Made by a program: the position numbers and the translations under genes. A stretch of DNA of 64,000 bases, from NCBI GenBank assembly GCA_013365325.1, contig JABVXV010000028.1, forward strand, positions 310,001-374,000. The letters are read 5' to 3'. Positions within the stretch are counted from its first letter, which is position 1. Each line of letters begins with the position of its first letter. Source of the stretch: Dipetalonema caudispina. Lineage: Eukaryota; Nematoda; Chromadorea; Rhabditida; Onchocercidae. This document shows, piece by piece, positions 13,301 through 25,580 of the stretch. Below the pieces are notes generated by a model. The model did not search any database, had not been told where the DNA came from, and worked only from the letters and a program-made list of their open reading frames with translations.

Positions 13301-16300
13301 TGGTGGATTTTTTCATTTAACTTTTGAGTTTTTATAAAGGAACTTTGCCAAATCTCTCAATCACATCAGTGAAACGTTAGGTTTTATCACTAGATGGTTT
13401 ATCATATGCAGGTAACGATATGCTTCTGACATATGACCTCTTACAAAAGTCTGGTGGTTTTCACAAACTCCCTTGTTCGACGAACGGAAACTTTTACATA
13501 AACAGGAGGGATAGACTTCTCTTCTAAATAATATTCACCTGTTTTAGAAATGAAGTGTGAACAGCACCGGAAAAGAGAATAACGGAAAAGGAATTTGAAG
13601 TTAAGATCAAAGAAGATATTGAAAGGTATAAGATAGTAAGACATGATTTGCGAATTCTAACTGAAATCTAGATCGAAAGCGTTACAAAAAGGCGATTCAT
13701 AAATTTGGTTACCACTTTTTCCCGTTCCAGCTTTAATCCTTCCGAGATCATTTCACATTTAGGTTACCCTATTCCTAAACGGTCATTGAGTTAATTATAA
13801 TGTATGCAGTTAGACGCACTTTCCATTTAGACTTAGTTTTTATTTCATTACCACTGCCTCTATTATTGCTATGCATTCAAGAAAACTATTTATAAAAAGT
13901 AGTGGTAACCCTTGTGAATCCAGTATATAATAGCATTGCTGTGAAAGTGCAACGAATGACTGCACTGACAGATCTGGATAAATAAGGTCCACGGTTTGCA
14001 TATTTTCAATACTTTCTGGAAACTTGACAGATCCAAAGAAACCATAATCTGTACCGAAGAACTAAAAAACTAACAATGAATTACGATAAATGGAAAACAA
14101 AAAATAAAAAAACTGGATATGAGAATGAGTTCCTAGCACAAACAATAATTTCTATACCTCTTTCAAAGGCAGACTTAAAGCTACCTGAACGATAAAAAAG
14201 TGAAAATAAAATTAGTTTCGATAAACTTCCATAATTTCTCGATAATAAGGTTAACAAAAATTTACCAGTTCTCGAGATATAAACAGAAAGGAACGGATAA
14301 CACCACATCCTGTATGTATCAATTTTAAAAGAGAAATAAATGATTCGCTAAATAGCCACATACATATGCTTCCGTCCTAAACCAGTATACTGATAAAAAC
14401 ATCAAAAGTAATTGAATCACTGTAAAGGTTAAAATATATTTCACATTAAAATGAAACAGTATTAACATTTTGCAATGATAAAAATAGTTCAACTGAACCT
14501 GATATACGACAAAACTAAAAGAAAAAATAAACAAATACTTACTTTATCCCTCCTTCTCTAAAGAAGTCATATATTAGGAACTTAAATTACGTATTAGAAA
14601 TTGGTAGTATTTTTAATCCCAGCAAAATTAACTTTTTTTTTTAGAATCTCGATATATTCTTTAACTTCTTTCGCAAGCAAATTTGTTTTTCAAAATGCAG
14701 CGGAAGTAGCAGCAAAAGCAGAAACAAGAAACTGTTAATTAAAAAATAACACACACTTGACCTCCAGTGAATACCACGTTTTGAGGTCCATCACAAATAG
14801 AAAATGGCCTTGATGAATGTCCGTAACACTCATCTAGATGGCGAGCATCATTCAAGGACCACATGTGCAAGCTCCTGTCATCCGATATTGAAAATAGGAA
14901 GTTACATTTTATGAGTAAACCAAAAATCATACCCTGCAATAATTAAATTTGTATCGATCATTAGAGAACTTTAGTTCTTCAAGTCCTTCACTATCCATAA
15001 ATAAACTCCCACCAAAATCTAGTCGGGAAAACTACATTGTACTATTATCGAATAACGTAGCTATCAAAAAAGTACAGCGAAAACTTTTTAGAATAGAGTG
15101 AGTTATTTAAAACATCAAAGCTGAAAAGAATATAAACAAAACTGGAGTAAAAATGAAATGTCAAATTGACTTTTCACTTGGTCTGATTCGCTAGGTTTTC
15201 TGATAGATATTCCCAGTTCGTCAATCGTCAATCTTCAAAGGTTCAGTTCAATATTTTTATCTAGTCCCTTTTATTTAATATGGAATACTTCGTAAAATCC
15301 GAACCGTGTGATGCTTTAGAACGTGAATAGGAGATGAAGACTTGGAAGGATAAGAAATGATTATATCACCCACAATAGTACCAACTATCGTGCGAAGGGT
15401 ATCCCAACTATCACCATCCAAAATTGAATGTGTTCTGAAAGTTTTAGAATTGAGATTTTTGTAAATCCTTGAGTGCTATCATTCATAATTCAGTGTTTCT
15501 TGTAAATAAAATGACTAATTATTCCCGTAAGAGGCAAATTATTCATAAAGTATTTGCTGCACTGATCTTATTTCCACTCCGGAAATTATTTGAAATCCAG
15601 CTAATAAAAACTTAGAGAAGTCTGAAATTCACGATTTTTCGAAAAATTTACATTACAGCTCGATGATCTGACTTCACAGTTATCACTTCTTCAATGTCCA
15701 CATCTGAACTTCCACCAAAAAAATCCAGCCGGAAAAGTTGTACTGCGTTATTGACGGACAATGTTACTAACTATCAAAAAAATAAAAACAGAATAAGTTA
15801 TTTAGTTGTCATTGCAAAAATTACCACTACAAACTATTTACAAATTTTGGAAAAATACTATTGGTACCACTAAATAAGTCCTAAAATATATTAAAATATA
15901 CTAATGCTTAAGAAATACGTCTAAAAAAGACTAATAAAGTAAAATTTAAATCAAACAGAATACAATCTAACCTCCACGAAATGTCCTAGCTCCTCTTGCT
16001 TATTGAAAACACGCAATGCTTGAATCCAGTCGTTAAAAGTAAATACTTGTTTCTGTTGGATGCCGGAAAACTGACGTATCACGGCTATCAATTTTTCCCC
16101 ATAAGCAAATAAAACATCTAAACATAAGACGCAATTATTCAAAAGTAAAAAACGTTAAATACCATCCTGATTTCTAGAGCAAACCATATGCAATGGCTAT
16201 AATCTACCTGAGTTACAGGTATGATGATTCCGTAATTAAATAGATTAGATTGGAAGCATCCTTTTTGGATCGATATACTATAAAACTGAAAGTTTTATAT

Positions 16301-16840
16301 GTGGAAATATTGAGGCCGCACCGTGATTAAAGTATTCTAAAGATTTAGTGGATGAAAGAAACGTATTGTGGAATTACTGAGAACAAATGAAAAGTTTCTA
16401 TAAACAAAGTAATCCTTATCATCTAAAAAAGAGTAAAAATCAATTAAAAACAGAGTAAAACGATACTCATACCCCGTTCGTCGAGATAGGTTAACCCATA
16501 TACATTACATTTTCTTTCTTCAAAAACACACGTTTGCTGTTGTGAAACTAACAGTTCATTCTGATCTTTCTGATAAGAATCAACCATGCAACCATTACCT
16601 AAAATAATATGTAAAGAAATTTTAATAAGAAAATTTGACTTAAAAGCTGAGACGAAAAAAGATCACTTAAATGTATATATAAAGATAACCTAGCAAATTA
16701 ATTTAGAGAAATTGAAATTGATTTAAAGGAATAAATTTAAGAATTAAAGAAAAATAAAACTTGCTGGCCAGGAGAACAGGGCGGTTGGCAATTCCATCAC
16801 CTCTTTGTATAGCTAATACCGGAGCACATAACGATTTCAT
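7351..16840 (-). CDS. WDR6 homologue, WD40 protein (partner of tRNA wobble 2'-O-methyltransferase)
   Basis: Twenty-one exons join in phase to 839 codons plus TAA: 16840-16765, 16598-16473, 16117-15972, 15770-15652, 15434-15305, 14933-14762, 14309-14266, 14184-14158, 14061-13910, 12012-11955, 11914-11828, 11508-11394, 11305-11193, 11047-10847, 10332-10215, 10035-9910, 9775-9727, 9651-9377, 9249-9136, 8961-8864, 7524-7351. WD40 repeats run throughout, for example SISDDRSLHMWSL, LLSIGRDGKLCIWK, LISVGGKSEIFIWRLEA and GILHIWSF. The N-terminal VLLAS-NG and the DGDSWDTL...VGTIVGDIII segment (about residues 160-180) are WDR6-like, as is the C-terminal ADPSSL...CIIAGTSISLV segment. WDR6/Trm734 binds FTSJ1/Trm7 for 2'-O-methylation at tRNA position 34 (family knowledge). 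The product is shorter than human WDR6 (about 1,100 aa). Intron 1 uses a GC donor. The 12012-11914 junction needs a 40-nt intron and a weak acceptor (TTGAAAG), so it is the least certain part. TTTCCATAG lies just before the start ATG. Confidence 0.82.
8208..8720. repeat. 20-nt direct repeat pair in WDR6 last intron
   Basis: CTTGATATCAATCTGAATTA occurs at 8208-8227 and again at 8701-8720, both inside the last WDR6 intron and flanking the 8266-8310 hairpin. It may mark the ends of a small inserted element. Confidence 0.5.
8266..8310. repeat. Near-perfect hairpin, 21-nt arms, 3-nt loop
   Basis: Arm 8266-8286 (ends GTTTCAAGAAGATT) and arm 8290-8310 (starts AATCTTCTTGAAAC) pair with one mismatch in 21 around the loop TGC. 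It lies in the last WDR6 intron. Confidence 0.8.
12013..13909. other. Long WDR6 intron (about 1.9 kb)
   Basis: No exon that fits the flanking phases was found here. It contains the inverted repeat at 13091-13264. Short open frames (for example 13441-13644, minus) show no recognisable similarity. Confidence 0.5.
13091..13264. mobile_element. MITE-like element with about 34-nt inverted ends
   Basis: Arms 13091-13124 (AAGGTAAGTAGATTCGTCGT...) and 13231-13264 (...GATGACGGCGATTTACTTAC) are imperfect inverted repeats, sharing GTAAGTA, CGTCATCTTATT and similar blocks. About 106 nt lies between them. No coding capacity is seen. The structure and intronic position suggest a small non-autonomous DNA element, but no target-site duplication could be confirmed. 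Confidence 0.5.
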
Positions 16841-17343
16841 TAGCTTCCTATGGAAAAACAAAATGTAGAAAGAATAATTAATACACATTTTTACAACAAA
16901 TTCATACGTGTAACAGGGAGGAAATGCTTATGAGCACCTAATTTTTTACAAAATAGTAGAAATTGCGAAAGACCAAACTTTGTAGCAAACTCGTTTATTG
17001 TTGAACTGTAAAATTCTATAATTATAGATATGTTTGGGCTCAGGAAATATATATACATTTCTAAATTGGCTGACTAGAGAAAGGTTTACGAAATTCAATA
17101 AAAAACTTCGGTAGAAGTTTGCAAAACTACAGAATGTTTTTGCTACATATATTTATCATAAGTAAAACGATGAGATGAAATGAGTAGATGTGGCTCTTAA
17201 CTTTCTCCTATAAATAAATAAGCATTTTGTTTGACTTCAGCGACACTTCCTTAATAACCATTGTATTTTACGAAATCTTTAACGTGTAGCTTTCCACTCT
17301 TACTTAAGAGAAAAATTCACCGAATACAGATCACACCACAGCT
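16841..17343. other. Intergenic gap upstream of WDR6
   Basis: No gene or clear repeat was seen. It separates the WDR6 start from the stop of the small gene model at 17344-17864, both on the minus strand. Confidence 0.5.
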
Positions 17344-17864
17344 TTAAAACCTTTTAAAACTTGACTCACAACCATGAGAACAATCTTTTTCATCGTCTCG
17401 ATTTATGGGCCATATTAAATGAAGTCCGTTTGGTTCCTGCTTATCGAGATTGGCCTGAGTGTGGCCTTCATTTGAGACTTGGCTGACCTTTGAGTGCACA
17501 GTCAATAGGGAATGATTTACTGGCCTTATTATGGTTGTTGGCTTACCATTTGGTCTTCTTGTGATTATTGGCTCCACTATACCTTTAACCTTATTTTGAT
17601 GGATTTGTCTGAAGTTACTCATTGTGTGTGAATTGTCAAAAGTTGGTAAGAGAAAGTCGGTAACCTTTCTCTTTTTTAAAAAAGAGAAGTCATTGACTGA
17701 ATTCTGCTAGCAACAGGATAAGTTCGATGAGAAGAAAATCGGACATTTTGAGTTTTTCCGGGAGTGCAATACATATTGCGAAGACGTGGGAAACGGTTCC
17801 AACACAGCTGTATTGAAAGATAGGATGGAGATTTGACTAAGATAACTGTGGGAATTAACAGCAT
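17344..17864 (-). CDS. Uncharacterised small protein (tentative, two exons)
   Basis: Two long minus-strand frames, 17949-17676 and 17712-17344, lie back to back in different phases. They join in phase if a 38-nt intron (donor AAT|GTCCG at 17745, acceptor GCTAG before 17706) is removed. From the ATG at 17864 this gives 160 residues plus stop; the upstream frame stays open to 17949, so the start is uncertain. The second exon (MSNFRQIHQNKVKGIVEPII, then RRPNGKPTTIIRPV) is polar and basic, has no membrane segment, and its base composition is less A+T-rich than its surroundings. Lysine-rich KKRK occurs near the junction. I recognise no family. It is divergent from unc-18, with about 135 bp between the starts. 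If the short intron is wrong, only the 3' frame from the ATG at 17622 (92 aa) stands. Confidence 0.4.
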
Positions 17865-17999
17865 TCCATTAGACTTCTTATCATGATCCACAGAAGTGAC
17901 ACTTTCAAATTCACATTTCGTTTTGTGAATTCCAATTTCTATTTTAACGTCTACTTAAATACCGTAAACTTTGCTGCAGGATCACAACAAACAGTGGGA

Positions 18000-20900
18000 A
18001 TGTCGCTAAAAGCAATCGTTGGTCAGAGTAAGTTCTTCAGTCCTCAGCGATCTATATCGTAGTACTTTTGCGTCATTGTGTTTGTCCTGTATAGCATATC
18101 CAATACTTTGAGTTCACTCGTTTAATAGTTTGCGGAACAATTCATCACATAACGCACTCATTTCTTATGGCCAGAAGTGGAGTTTGAGACACGTATAAAT
18201 TAAAGCTCAGAATCTATAATTTAGACGCTAATCTTAGAGCATGTACATAGATATCTTAAATCAGACATAGCATGGGAGAACCATCCTGGTTTATGATTGA
18301 TAATGCTGTTTAATTCCGTTGAATACTCAACATTTATTAGCATAGCTTAATAGGCAAACAATAGTTTCTCAATGGTCATCTCGAGTACTGTTTCATCTAC
18401 TCTCTGTGTAATAAAGTAGTGAGTCACGTATCCATGCAACAATATATAAGGCATTTCGTAAAATGTTCACCACAAAGCCCATCAAATCGAAAAGCATCCT
18501 TTTGGTAGTTAAATTCATTTCTGCTATTGCTGTTACACAAAGTTCACGTGCTCCGTCAATTTCATTTATTCGCCTTTCCAATTTTACTATCTAAAATTGT
18601 ATCATTTTGTATTTTAGCATGCTTTTAGTTGATAGGTCATGCCATCATCAAGTAGTGTCTAGTAAACACAAAGTTACACTGCTATTTCAAATTTTTAATT
18701 TGGGCAACTCTATTCATTTTCTAGGAAGGAACTAGAATTAAGCAACAAAGACAATCTTTTAGGCATTTTTTTTCCCTTTCATTTGTTCTAAATCATTGTA
18801 GTTCTTTTTTGGAATCCTGATTCTCCAAGTATACATAGAAAAACTTGTCAAAACCATAATTGGACTTGAATCATAAATAGTTAAAAAGTATTTGTTAATA
18901 TCAATATTCATGGCAATTTATTAGCTCACGAAAAAATGATTCCAGAAAATTTTGTCATCATTCAATTTCCCTGACATTCAGTTGATTTTGCTGTTAATAA
19001 CAACAGAATTCTTCCGGAAAGCTAAATGGAAAATCAAAAAGCAAAAATAAGATAAAAAGAAAGGAACTTTTGTTTTCAGCATTTTTGTATCTTTATTACT
19101 TTTCTTCCGAATCAGCTTCAGTTCTTCTTCAAATTTCTGGATAACTGGACTGGCCATTCGTTTCATCAAATTATCAATATCTGCTTCTAATTCACACAAG
19201 GTAGCTATTCCAGTAGTAAATGCATCTTCCGCCTCCGACTCGATTTTCTTTCTGAAATTTTTTTCAACTAAGAATAACAGATCTGTGTTTGGTGATAAGT
19301 GGACATTTTATCGGTCTTCTCACTTTCTCACCTTTTCAGCATGCGTTCTTCAACCGTTTTTATATTTCTGACCTGTTCATAGACACCGTATTGGTCTTTT
19401 TGAATTGGTTTTACTTCTGGATGCTGCTCATCTCTGGAATTATAATCTCTTTTCTTACAGATGATGTTAAATTGATTGTAATCTCCATGTATTATACGAA
19501 ACATTGCTTTATGTTTGGGATTCCGTGTTTAATTTCCTTCAGTAGTGTTACTGGTTAAGAATTGCAAACGCGTGAATGTCCTTGTGACAGAAACGCACAA
19601 ATATACGTTTTCATCCGTTTTGAATGATGATGTGTTCTCACTGGAATCGTCTGCTTTTTCTGCACTATCTTTAAGTTCTTCACCAACACCTAGCGTTTTC
19701 CGCAACTCTGCGTACTCTTTCTGAAAATCATACTTTTTTTTTTCTTTTTTTTAAGGAATTAATTCACCTAGCCTTGAGTAGTGTTAAAAGTTGCTATCAA
19801 CTTTTTGCATTTTAAAATAGGTGATACGAAGATAGAGATAATAGTGTTCATTAGTGGTAGCAAATATTCAAAATATGATAAAGTGAAAATAGGAAGGAAA
19901 AGATGAAAACCAGAAGCAAGAGATGAAGAGAAATTTGTTGATTAATTTACTTCTAACTTTTTGCGTTTCCTTTTTTTACTTCCGTTGTTTCCTTCATTTG
20001 CCTCTATTTGCTTTCTTAGTTCATCGAGTCTAAAAAATTTTAAAGAGAATAAAGGATTGTCTGTCCTTGATTCTTGGCAATTTAGCAAAAATTCAAATTC
20101 CACTTGGTTCTTTCAAGTAGTTTTTGATATAGCCGCTAGGAATATTTCATCTGGAATTTTTTAAAGATTAAAGAACCCTGGTTTTTAACTGATTGAAAGT
20201 GCGGTTTTCAGGCATTTCTTTGTATATTTACTTTTTCTCATCTCTATTCTTGTTTTCTTGCAACTTTTGTATTTCTTGCATCAGTTTTTCGTGATCTTCC
20301 TGGAACTAGTGATCATTTAAGCTTAAAAACATCCTTATAGGAACACACTGTATAATAAAATAGTGTCCTGTATTACACTTCAAATTAACCGCTTATATTC
20401 TTCAAGATCACATGACTCTAGTATTACCGGGGTTTTTGTTTTAGTATTCTTTCAAATATTTTTGGTGTATTACTATCGACTAATTCATATCATTCCTCAA
20501 ACTAAAGTGAATCTTGAAACGGAAGAACTTAAAATGAAAAGCTCTTAAAGCATGAGTGTTTGCAAACCTTCAGACGTGCACATTTTCGTTGTTGCTGTGG
20601 ATTTCCCTGTGAGAGCCTTTGAATTTCACTTGATATTCGTTGAAGCTCCCTTTGCTTGTGCTCGAGTAGTTTCATGAGTAAATGCTAACCGCACCACCGC
20701 TTCTAATAGTTTGAAGAATGTATAAATGAATGGAAATGTTACAAACAAACATCTTTAATATCGTCATTAGTTCCACTATTCTCGAGCTGAGGAGAAAGTC
20801 TTTGTGTATCAATCACTTTCGTTACTTTTCGATAATCATTTATATGCCCTAAACAGAGTATTTAACAGTTTCTAACGATTTTTGGTCTATAGATTTTGAG

Positions 20901-23900
20901 TTCTTGACTGAAAATGACTCCAGAGTTTTCAAATTCAACGAGTGGATTTATTAGTCACCCAAGACTTTTATGCTTTTAATTAATAATTACATCCTTCATT
21001 ACATAATATCGCCTTCATGTCTAGAACTGCTCAATGAAGTGATTCGACCGTTGCGACGAAGCGATAAGGGTGGTGGATGGAATGTGCTGGTGGTGGATCG
21101 GTTGGCGATGCGTATGCTTAGTGCATGTTGCAAGATGCACAATATCATGGACGAAGGTATTACAATTGTTGAGGACATCAACAAACGTCGGGAACCATTG
21201 GCTGTAAGTCCTGGCATTTAACCTAGAGATCTCATTAATACATTAGATCGTGAGGGAACTAAGAAGTTCTTTCAATATCTTCATTGGCAATGCGGTATCT
21301 TCAAGTTAAAATACAACAAATAACACTCTCGAGTGGAGATGAAAATAATTTTGTATGGGACTTTAAAGAAGTTAACTTAGAAAACTTTTGCTTAATTTTA
21401 GAGTCTTGATGCCATTTATTTGATTGCTCCGACGAAGGATTCTGTTGAGAAATTGATCGCAGATTTCACCTATAGCCGAAATCAGTACCGATGTGCGCAT
21501 GTGTTCTTTACCGAAGGTATAAATATGTTTTTTGTGTACAGCTGAACAAATTCAGATGAAGGATTAAACCAGTGATATCAAATGAAAATAATGGCATTTA
21601 CTAATGCTCTTGCGACAGTAGGAGTGGATGAAGTAATATTTAGTGCTTAAAAATTCTTAAAGCTTCTTCTTTCCTTAAGATGGCTAATTATTCGGAACTA
21701 GCTTTGGAATTATTTTCAATTTTATTGTTTAAGCTCAAATCTGAAGAGAGAAGATATAAATTTCAGCATGTCCTGATCAGCTGTTTTCAACATTATCAAA
21801 AAGCCGTGCGGCGAAATATATTAAAACTTTGAAGGAAGTAAATATCGCCTTCACTCCCTATGAATCACAGGTCTGCATTTCTTAAATGAATTTGTATAGT
21901 AATAACTCAATCCCATGCTATCCCTGCAGTGCATTGGTTCTTCAGTAAAAGTGTTGACCAGTAGGTAGCGTTTGTGTTTCTTTGTATTATATCTTGAAAT
22001 AGTGAAGGTTACGCAGTAATCGTCACTTGGCAGTTCTATAATAAAATAACTTGTAATCTCGAACTTTTCAATCTTTTTTCCTACAGAAAATTCCAAGAAT
22101 TGCTTGTATATCGATAAAAATACGTTTTTAGGTATATTCACTGGATTCACCAGATACATTCTTTCTATACTACAATGCACAAAAACAAGGTGGTTTAACG
22201 ACCAATTTGGAACGCATTGCAGAACAGATTGCTACAGTGTGTGCAACGCTCGGAGAATACCCACTTTTGAGGTACATTAATTTAAAGTGGCTAGTCCAGC
22301 TTGTGATTATGTACAATTTTTGAAGATATGTGAGAACGTTTTTTCCTTTGAGCTTGAAGGAAAATGAAAATTCGAAATATTATATTGCTGAAATTGGAGA
22401 AATTGGTGATTCGATACGCGTAAAAAGGAAATATAAGTTTCCCTACTTTTCTGAATGGTTTATTTCCAGATATCGAGCAGATTTTGAACGGAATGTTGAG
22501 TTGTCGCATTTAGTGCAACAGAAGCTTGATGCTTATAAAGCAGATGATCCCTCGATGGGTGAAGGTGCCGATAAGGCTCGCAGCCAGCTAGTGATTCTGG
22601 ATCGAGGCTTTGATGCCATCAGTCCACTGCTTCATGAACTAACTTTACAGGCCATGACATATGATCTTTTGGACATAGATAATGACGTTTACCGGTTAGT
22701 TTATGGAATCAAAGTTTTCTACGTCTGTTTACTATAATCTTGCAGGAAATACTTTCCATTTGCTTTGCAGAACATTATCTTAGTTCCAATACATTATTTT
22801 CATATCATTAGTACGGATATAGGATTTGGATTTTATTTTCTTAACATTTCAGTTACGAAACAGGTGGCAATGATAGCATTGATAAAGAGGTATTACTTGA
22901 TGAAAACGATGACCTCTGGGTCGAAAATCGCCACAAACACATTGCTGTTGTTTCACAAGAAGTTACGAAAGGGTTAAAAAAGTTTTCCGAAAATAATGCT
23001 GGCATGAAAGCTGATGCAAAAAGCATCAAAGGTTTTTTTTCATGTTTCTTTCCTGGTGAAGATATAAGTTTATATTTTTAGTCAACCATCTGAAAATTAT
23101 GATTCTCGTTGAAGATCATCTTGTTGTTTTGAACTCATATTTAGATTTGTCAATGATGATCAAGAAAATGCCACAGTATCAGAAAGAATTGAATAAATTT
23201 AATACCCATTTTCACTTGGCAGAAGAATGTATGCGTAAGTATCAGCAAGGAATCGATAAACTTTGTAAAGTCGAACAGGTTTGTGCAATATGGTATATGT
23301 TGAGCTTCAGCTCAAATTAAATTTCTAGATTTACATTCATTATCAGTTTATGTAAGTTCATGTAAGACTATTTGTAGGACCTGGCGATGCAGGTTGATGC
23401 AGAAGGCGAGCGAGTAAAAGATCCTATGAAGTTAATGGTACCATTATTGATTGACCCAGCAGTTGAACCACCCGACCGTCTTCGGCTTATTTTACTTTAC
23501 ATTTTGTCGAAAAACGGTTCGACTTTTTAAATACTTTATTTTCAAGTACTGTTCGTTCTGTTTCTTAAGGAATAAAGCTGGTTTTGAAAATAGTTATGTT
23601 TGAATTCGAAAATTTGAATACCAGACAAACTAAAACAATTCTTCAGTTTTGATGTTTTATATGTTTCAGGCATTACCGAGGAAAATTTGGATAAACTTCT
23701 GCAACATGCAAATATTGACGTGGTAGAGAAAGATACTCTGGCGAATGCAATGTTTTTGGGTTTGAACATAGTTACTGATGTGAGTTACAAAATATATGAA
23801 TTTTTCATATTCAGTCTGCTATGATGTTCTATGAATTTCTTATATTTCTTGAATTTTTAGCAAGGACGTAAGCGATTTTGGACACCTAATCGTAAAGAGC

Positions 23901-24569
23901 GTGCCAACGAGCAGGTTTATCAATCTTCTCGATGGGTTCCAGTTTTGAAAGACATTTTAGAAGATGCGGTAGATGATAGACTTGATATGAAGCATTTTCC
24001 GTTTCTAGCTGGGCGACAAGTCACTCCAACGTATCGCCCACCAACCAGGTTTTTTATCCACGTTCTCGAAGGTCTCAACACTTAGTTTTTCTTTGAATTA
24101 CTCAAAACTTTAATTTTCTTTAGTCGAGAAACTTGTAACCTCTTGCATTTTGCCACTTCTCTCTCTCGCTATCCTTTTTTTCCTTAATTGAGTGGTTGAT
24201 GACTTTTGTCTTTACTATTTTTATCTTTGTATTAATTGTTCATTTAGTGCTCGATATGGTCAGTGGCATAAAGAGCGTGGACATCAGACATCTTACCGCT
24301 CTGGACCTCGCTTAATTGTTTTTATAGTGGGTGGAGTAACATATTCAGAAATGAGAGTTGCTTACGAAGTCACCAAAGATAAGAAACCATGGGAAGTTAT
24401 CATCGGTAGGTTTCATTGATTCGTACTTTACTTTTCACTAGTTTTTAGACTTCTAGTCATTAACAAGTTGCAAATTAGTTCATCCTCTGTTTCAGGATCA
24501 GATCAGTTGATAAATCCGGCAGCTTTCCTGGAAAACCTTCGTGGACTCAACAAACCTCGAGATAACTGA
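18000..24569 (+). CDS. unc-18: UNC-18 (Munc18/Sec1 family syntaxin-binding protein)
   Basis: Thirteen exons join in phase to 590 codons plus TGA: 18000-18027, 21025-21203, 21402-21516, 21767-21870, 22132-22271, 22470-22694, 22853-23031, 23145-23278, 23378-23516, 23670-23779, 23861-24048, 24248-24405, 24496-24569. The length is that of C. elegans UNC-18 (about 590 aa). Similarity covers the entire Sec1 domain: MSLKAIVGQ at the start, then [82 protein letters not shown] and [18 protein letters not shown]. The protein binds syntaxin-1 and promotes SNARE assembly in synaptic vesicle fusion (family knowledge). Exon 1 encodes only nine residues and part of a tenth, and is set 3 kb upstream of exon 2. 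A splice acceptor TTTGCTGCAG sits about 20 nt before the ATG, possibly a trans-splice or 5' UTR acceptor. The first intron contains a complete opposite-strand gene. Frame and conserved residues show no damage. Confidence 0.97.
18393..20675 (-). CDS. Coiled-coil, tail-anchored protein nested in unc-18 intron 1
   Basis: Seven exons join in phase to 290 codons plus TGA: 20675-20568, 20299-20232, 20029-19951, 19720-19607, 19453-19332, 19251-19068, 18590-18393. All splice sites are GT-AG. The first about 165 residues are highly charged heptad-like sequence ([20 protein letters not shown], then [20 protein letters not shown], then a basic GSKKRKRKK patch). After a polar linker the coiled coil resumes ([24 protein letters not shown]). 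A hydrophobic stretch at about residues 258-279 ([18 protein letters not shown]) is followed by a short polar tail ending YYTESR, typical of a tail-anchored membrane protein facing the cytosol. I do not recognise the family; a nematode-specific tether, SNARE regulator or organelle-shaping protein are all possible. The gene sits entirely within the first intron of unc-18 on the opposite strand. Confidence 0.8.
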
Positions 24570-24826
24570 AAAGACGACTATTACTTTTATTGGTAGTTCA
24601 TCTTCATTTGTGATTTTTTACCGTCTTGTGCAAGAAATTTTGTTCTGAATTTCGTTTTTGACGTTCTGGTGCAGGGTATCAAGAACAGGATCATTTTAGA
24701 TATTTCAACAGAAAACCAAAGACGAAGCTTAAAATGAAATTTACCGCTTGCATGAGTTTTTTTTCATATAAATTTTTTAAGTAATTGTGAATTATTTGTA
24801 GTCAAACGTGCTTGCTAGATATAGAG

Positions 24827-24832
24827 AATAAA
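24827..24832 (+). promoter_or_regulatory. Polyadenylation signal of unc-18
   Basis: AATAAA lies about 260 nt after the unc-18 stop codon and is the first canonical signal downstream. Confidence 0.6.
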
Positions 24833-25580
24833 ATAGTAGTAGAAGGTCTGCAGAATAAAATACTTTATTTAAATAGCACTCATAGAAAATCGGAACTGAT
24901 GAGAGAAAGAGTAGATTCTAAGTGAACAATTGTTGAGAGATTTTGGTGCAGATATCTTTAAATTTCTTCAGTTAATCTGCAACATAATTATGTGGTTGCT
25001 TGCATACCCATTAAATAATGAATACACAGCTTTGGAAAATGGTTCTACCTTAGCGGAAGATTTCGTTTTCATCAGATTTTAGATGACATCATAAAACTGG
25101 TCCAAGTCGAAGTTCGATAAATTCTTGAAGTGAGTTCTTCTGTCCTTTCGAACTTTGTTTAAGTGGAAATAAAACCCCCAGTGTATCATTGCCGACGCAG
25201 TCAAAGCTCGGTCATTTATTAGCTTTAAATTGCTTGAAAAATTTTGACAGTAGCAGCTAGGGGTAATTATGCATTGAATTCTACTGCATTTCGCGAGATT
25301 TCCAAATCTTTTCGCAATAAACCCCAACTGAACTTTAATTTTGGACTTGTTGTCATGTATTCTCTTTATCATCTTCCAAATTATTTGTGTGATTATTGTA
25401 ACTTGTATTGTTGTGGTGGTTGTGATAAGCTCATTTTCTTGTCGTCTGTATTTATGTATTTATTCGCTCCCAATAGCTTCGTGGAATTCAGATCTATTCA
25501 TTTCGAGGTTGCAGATGTTGTTATTCACATCCGACCTACCAGTGATTTTTTCGTCTTTTGTCCTTGAATAATATGGACTT

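Noticed and set aside
22330..22470. Open frame continuous with unc-18 exon 6
   Set aside because: It lies in intron 5. Reading on from exon 5 meets a stop before 22330, and the TTTCCAG acceptor at 22469 gives the conserved UNC-18 sequence.
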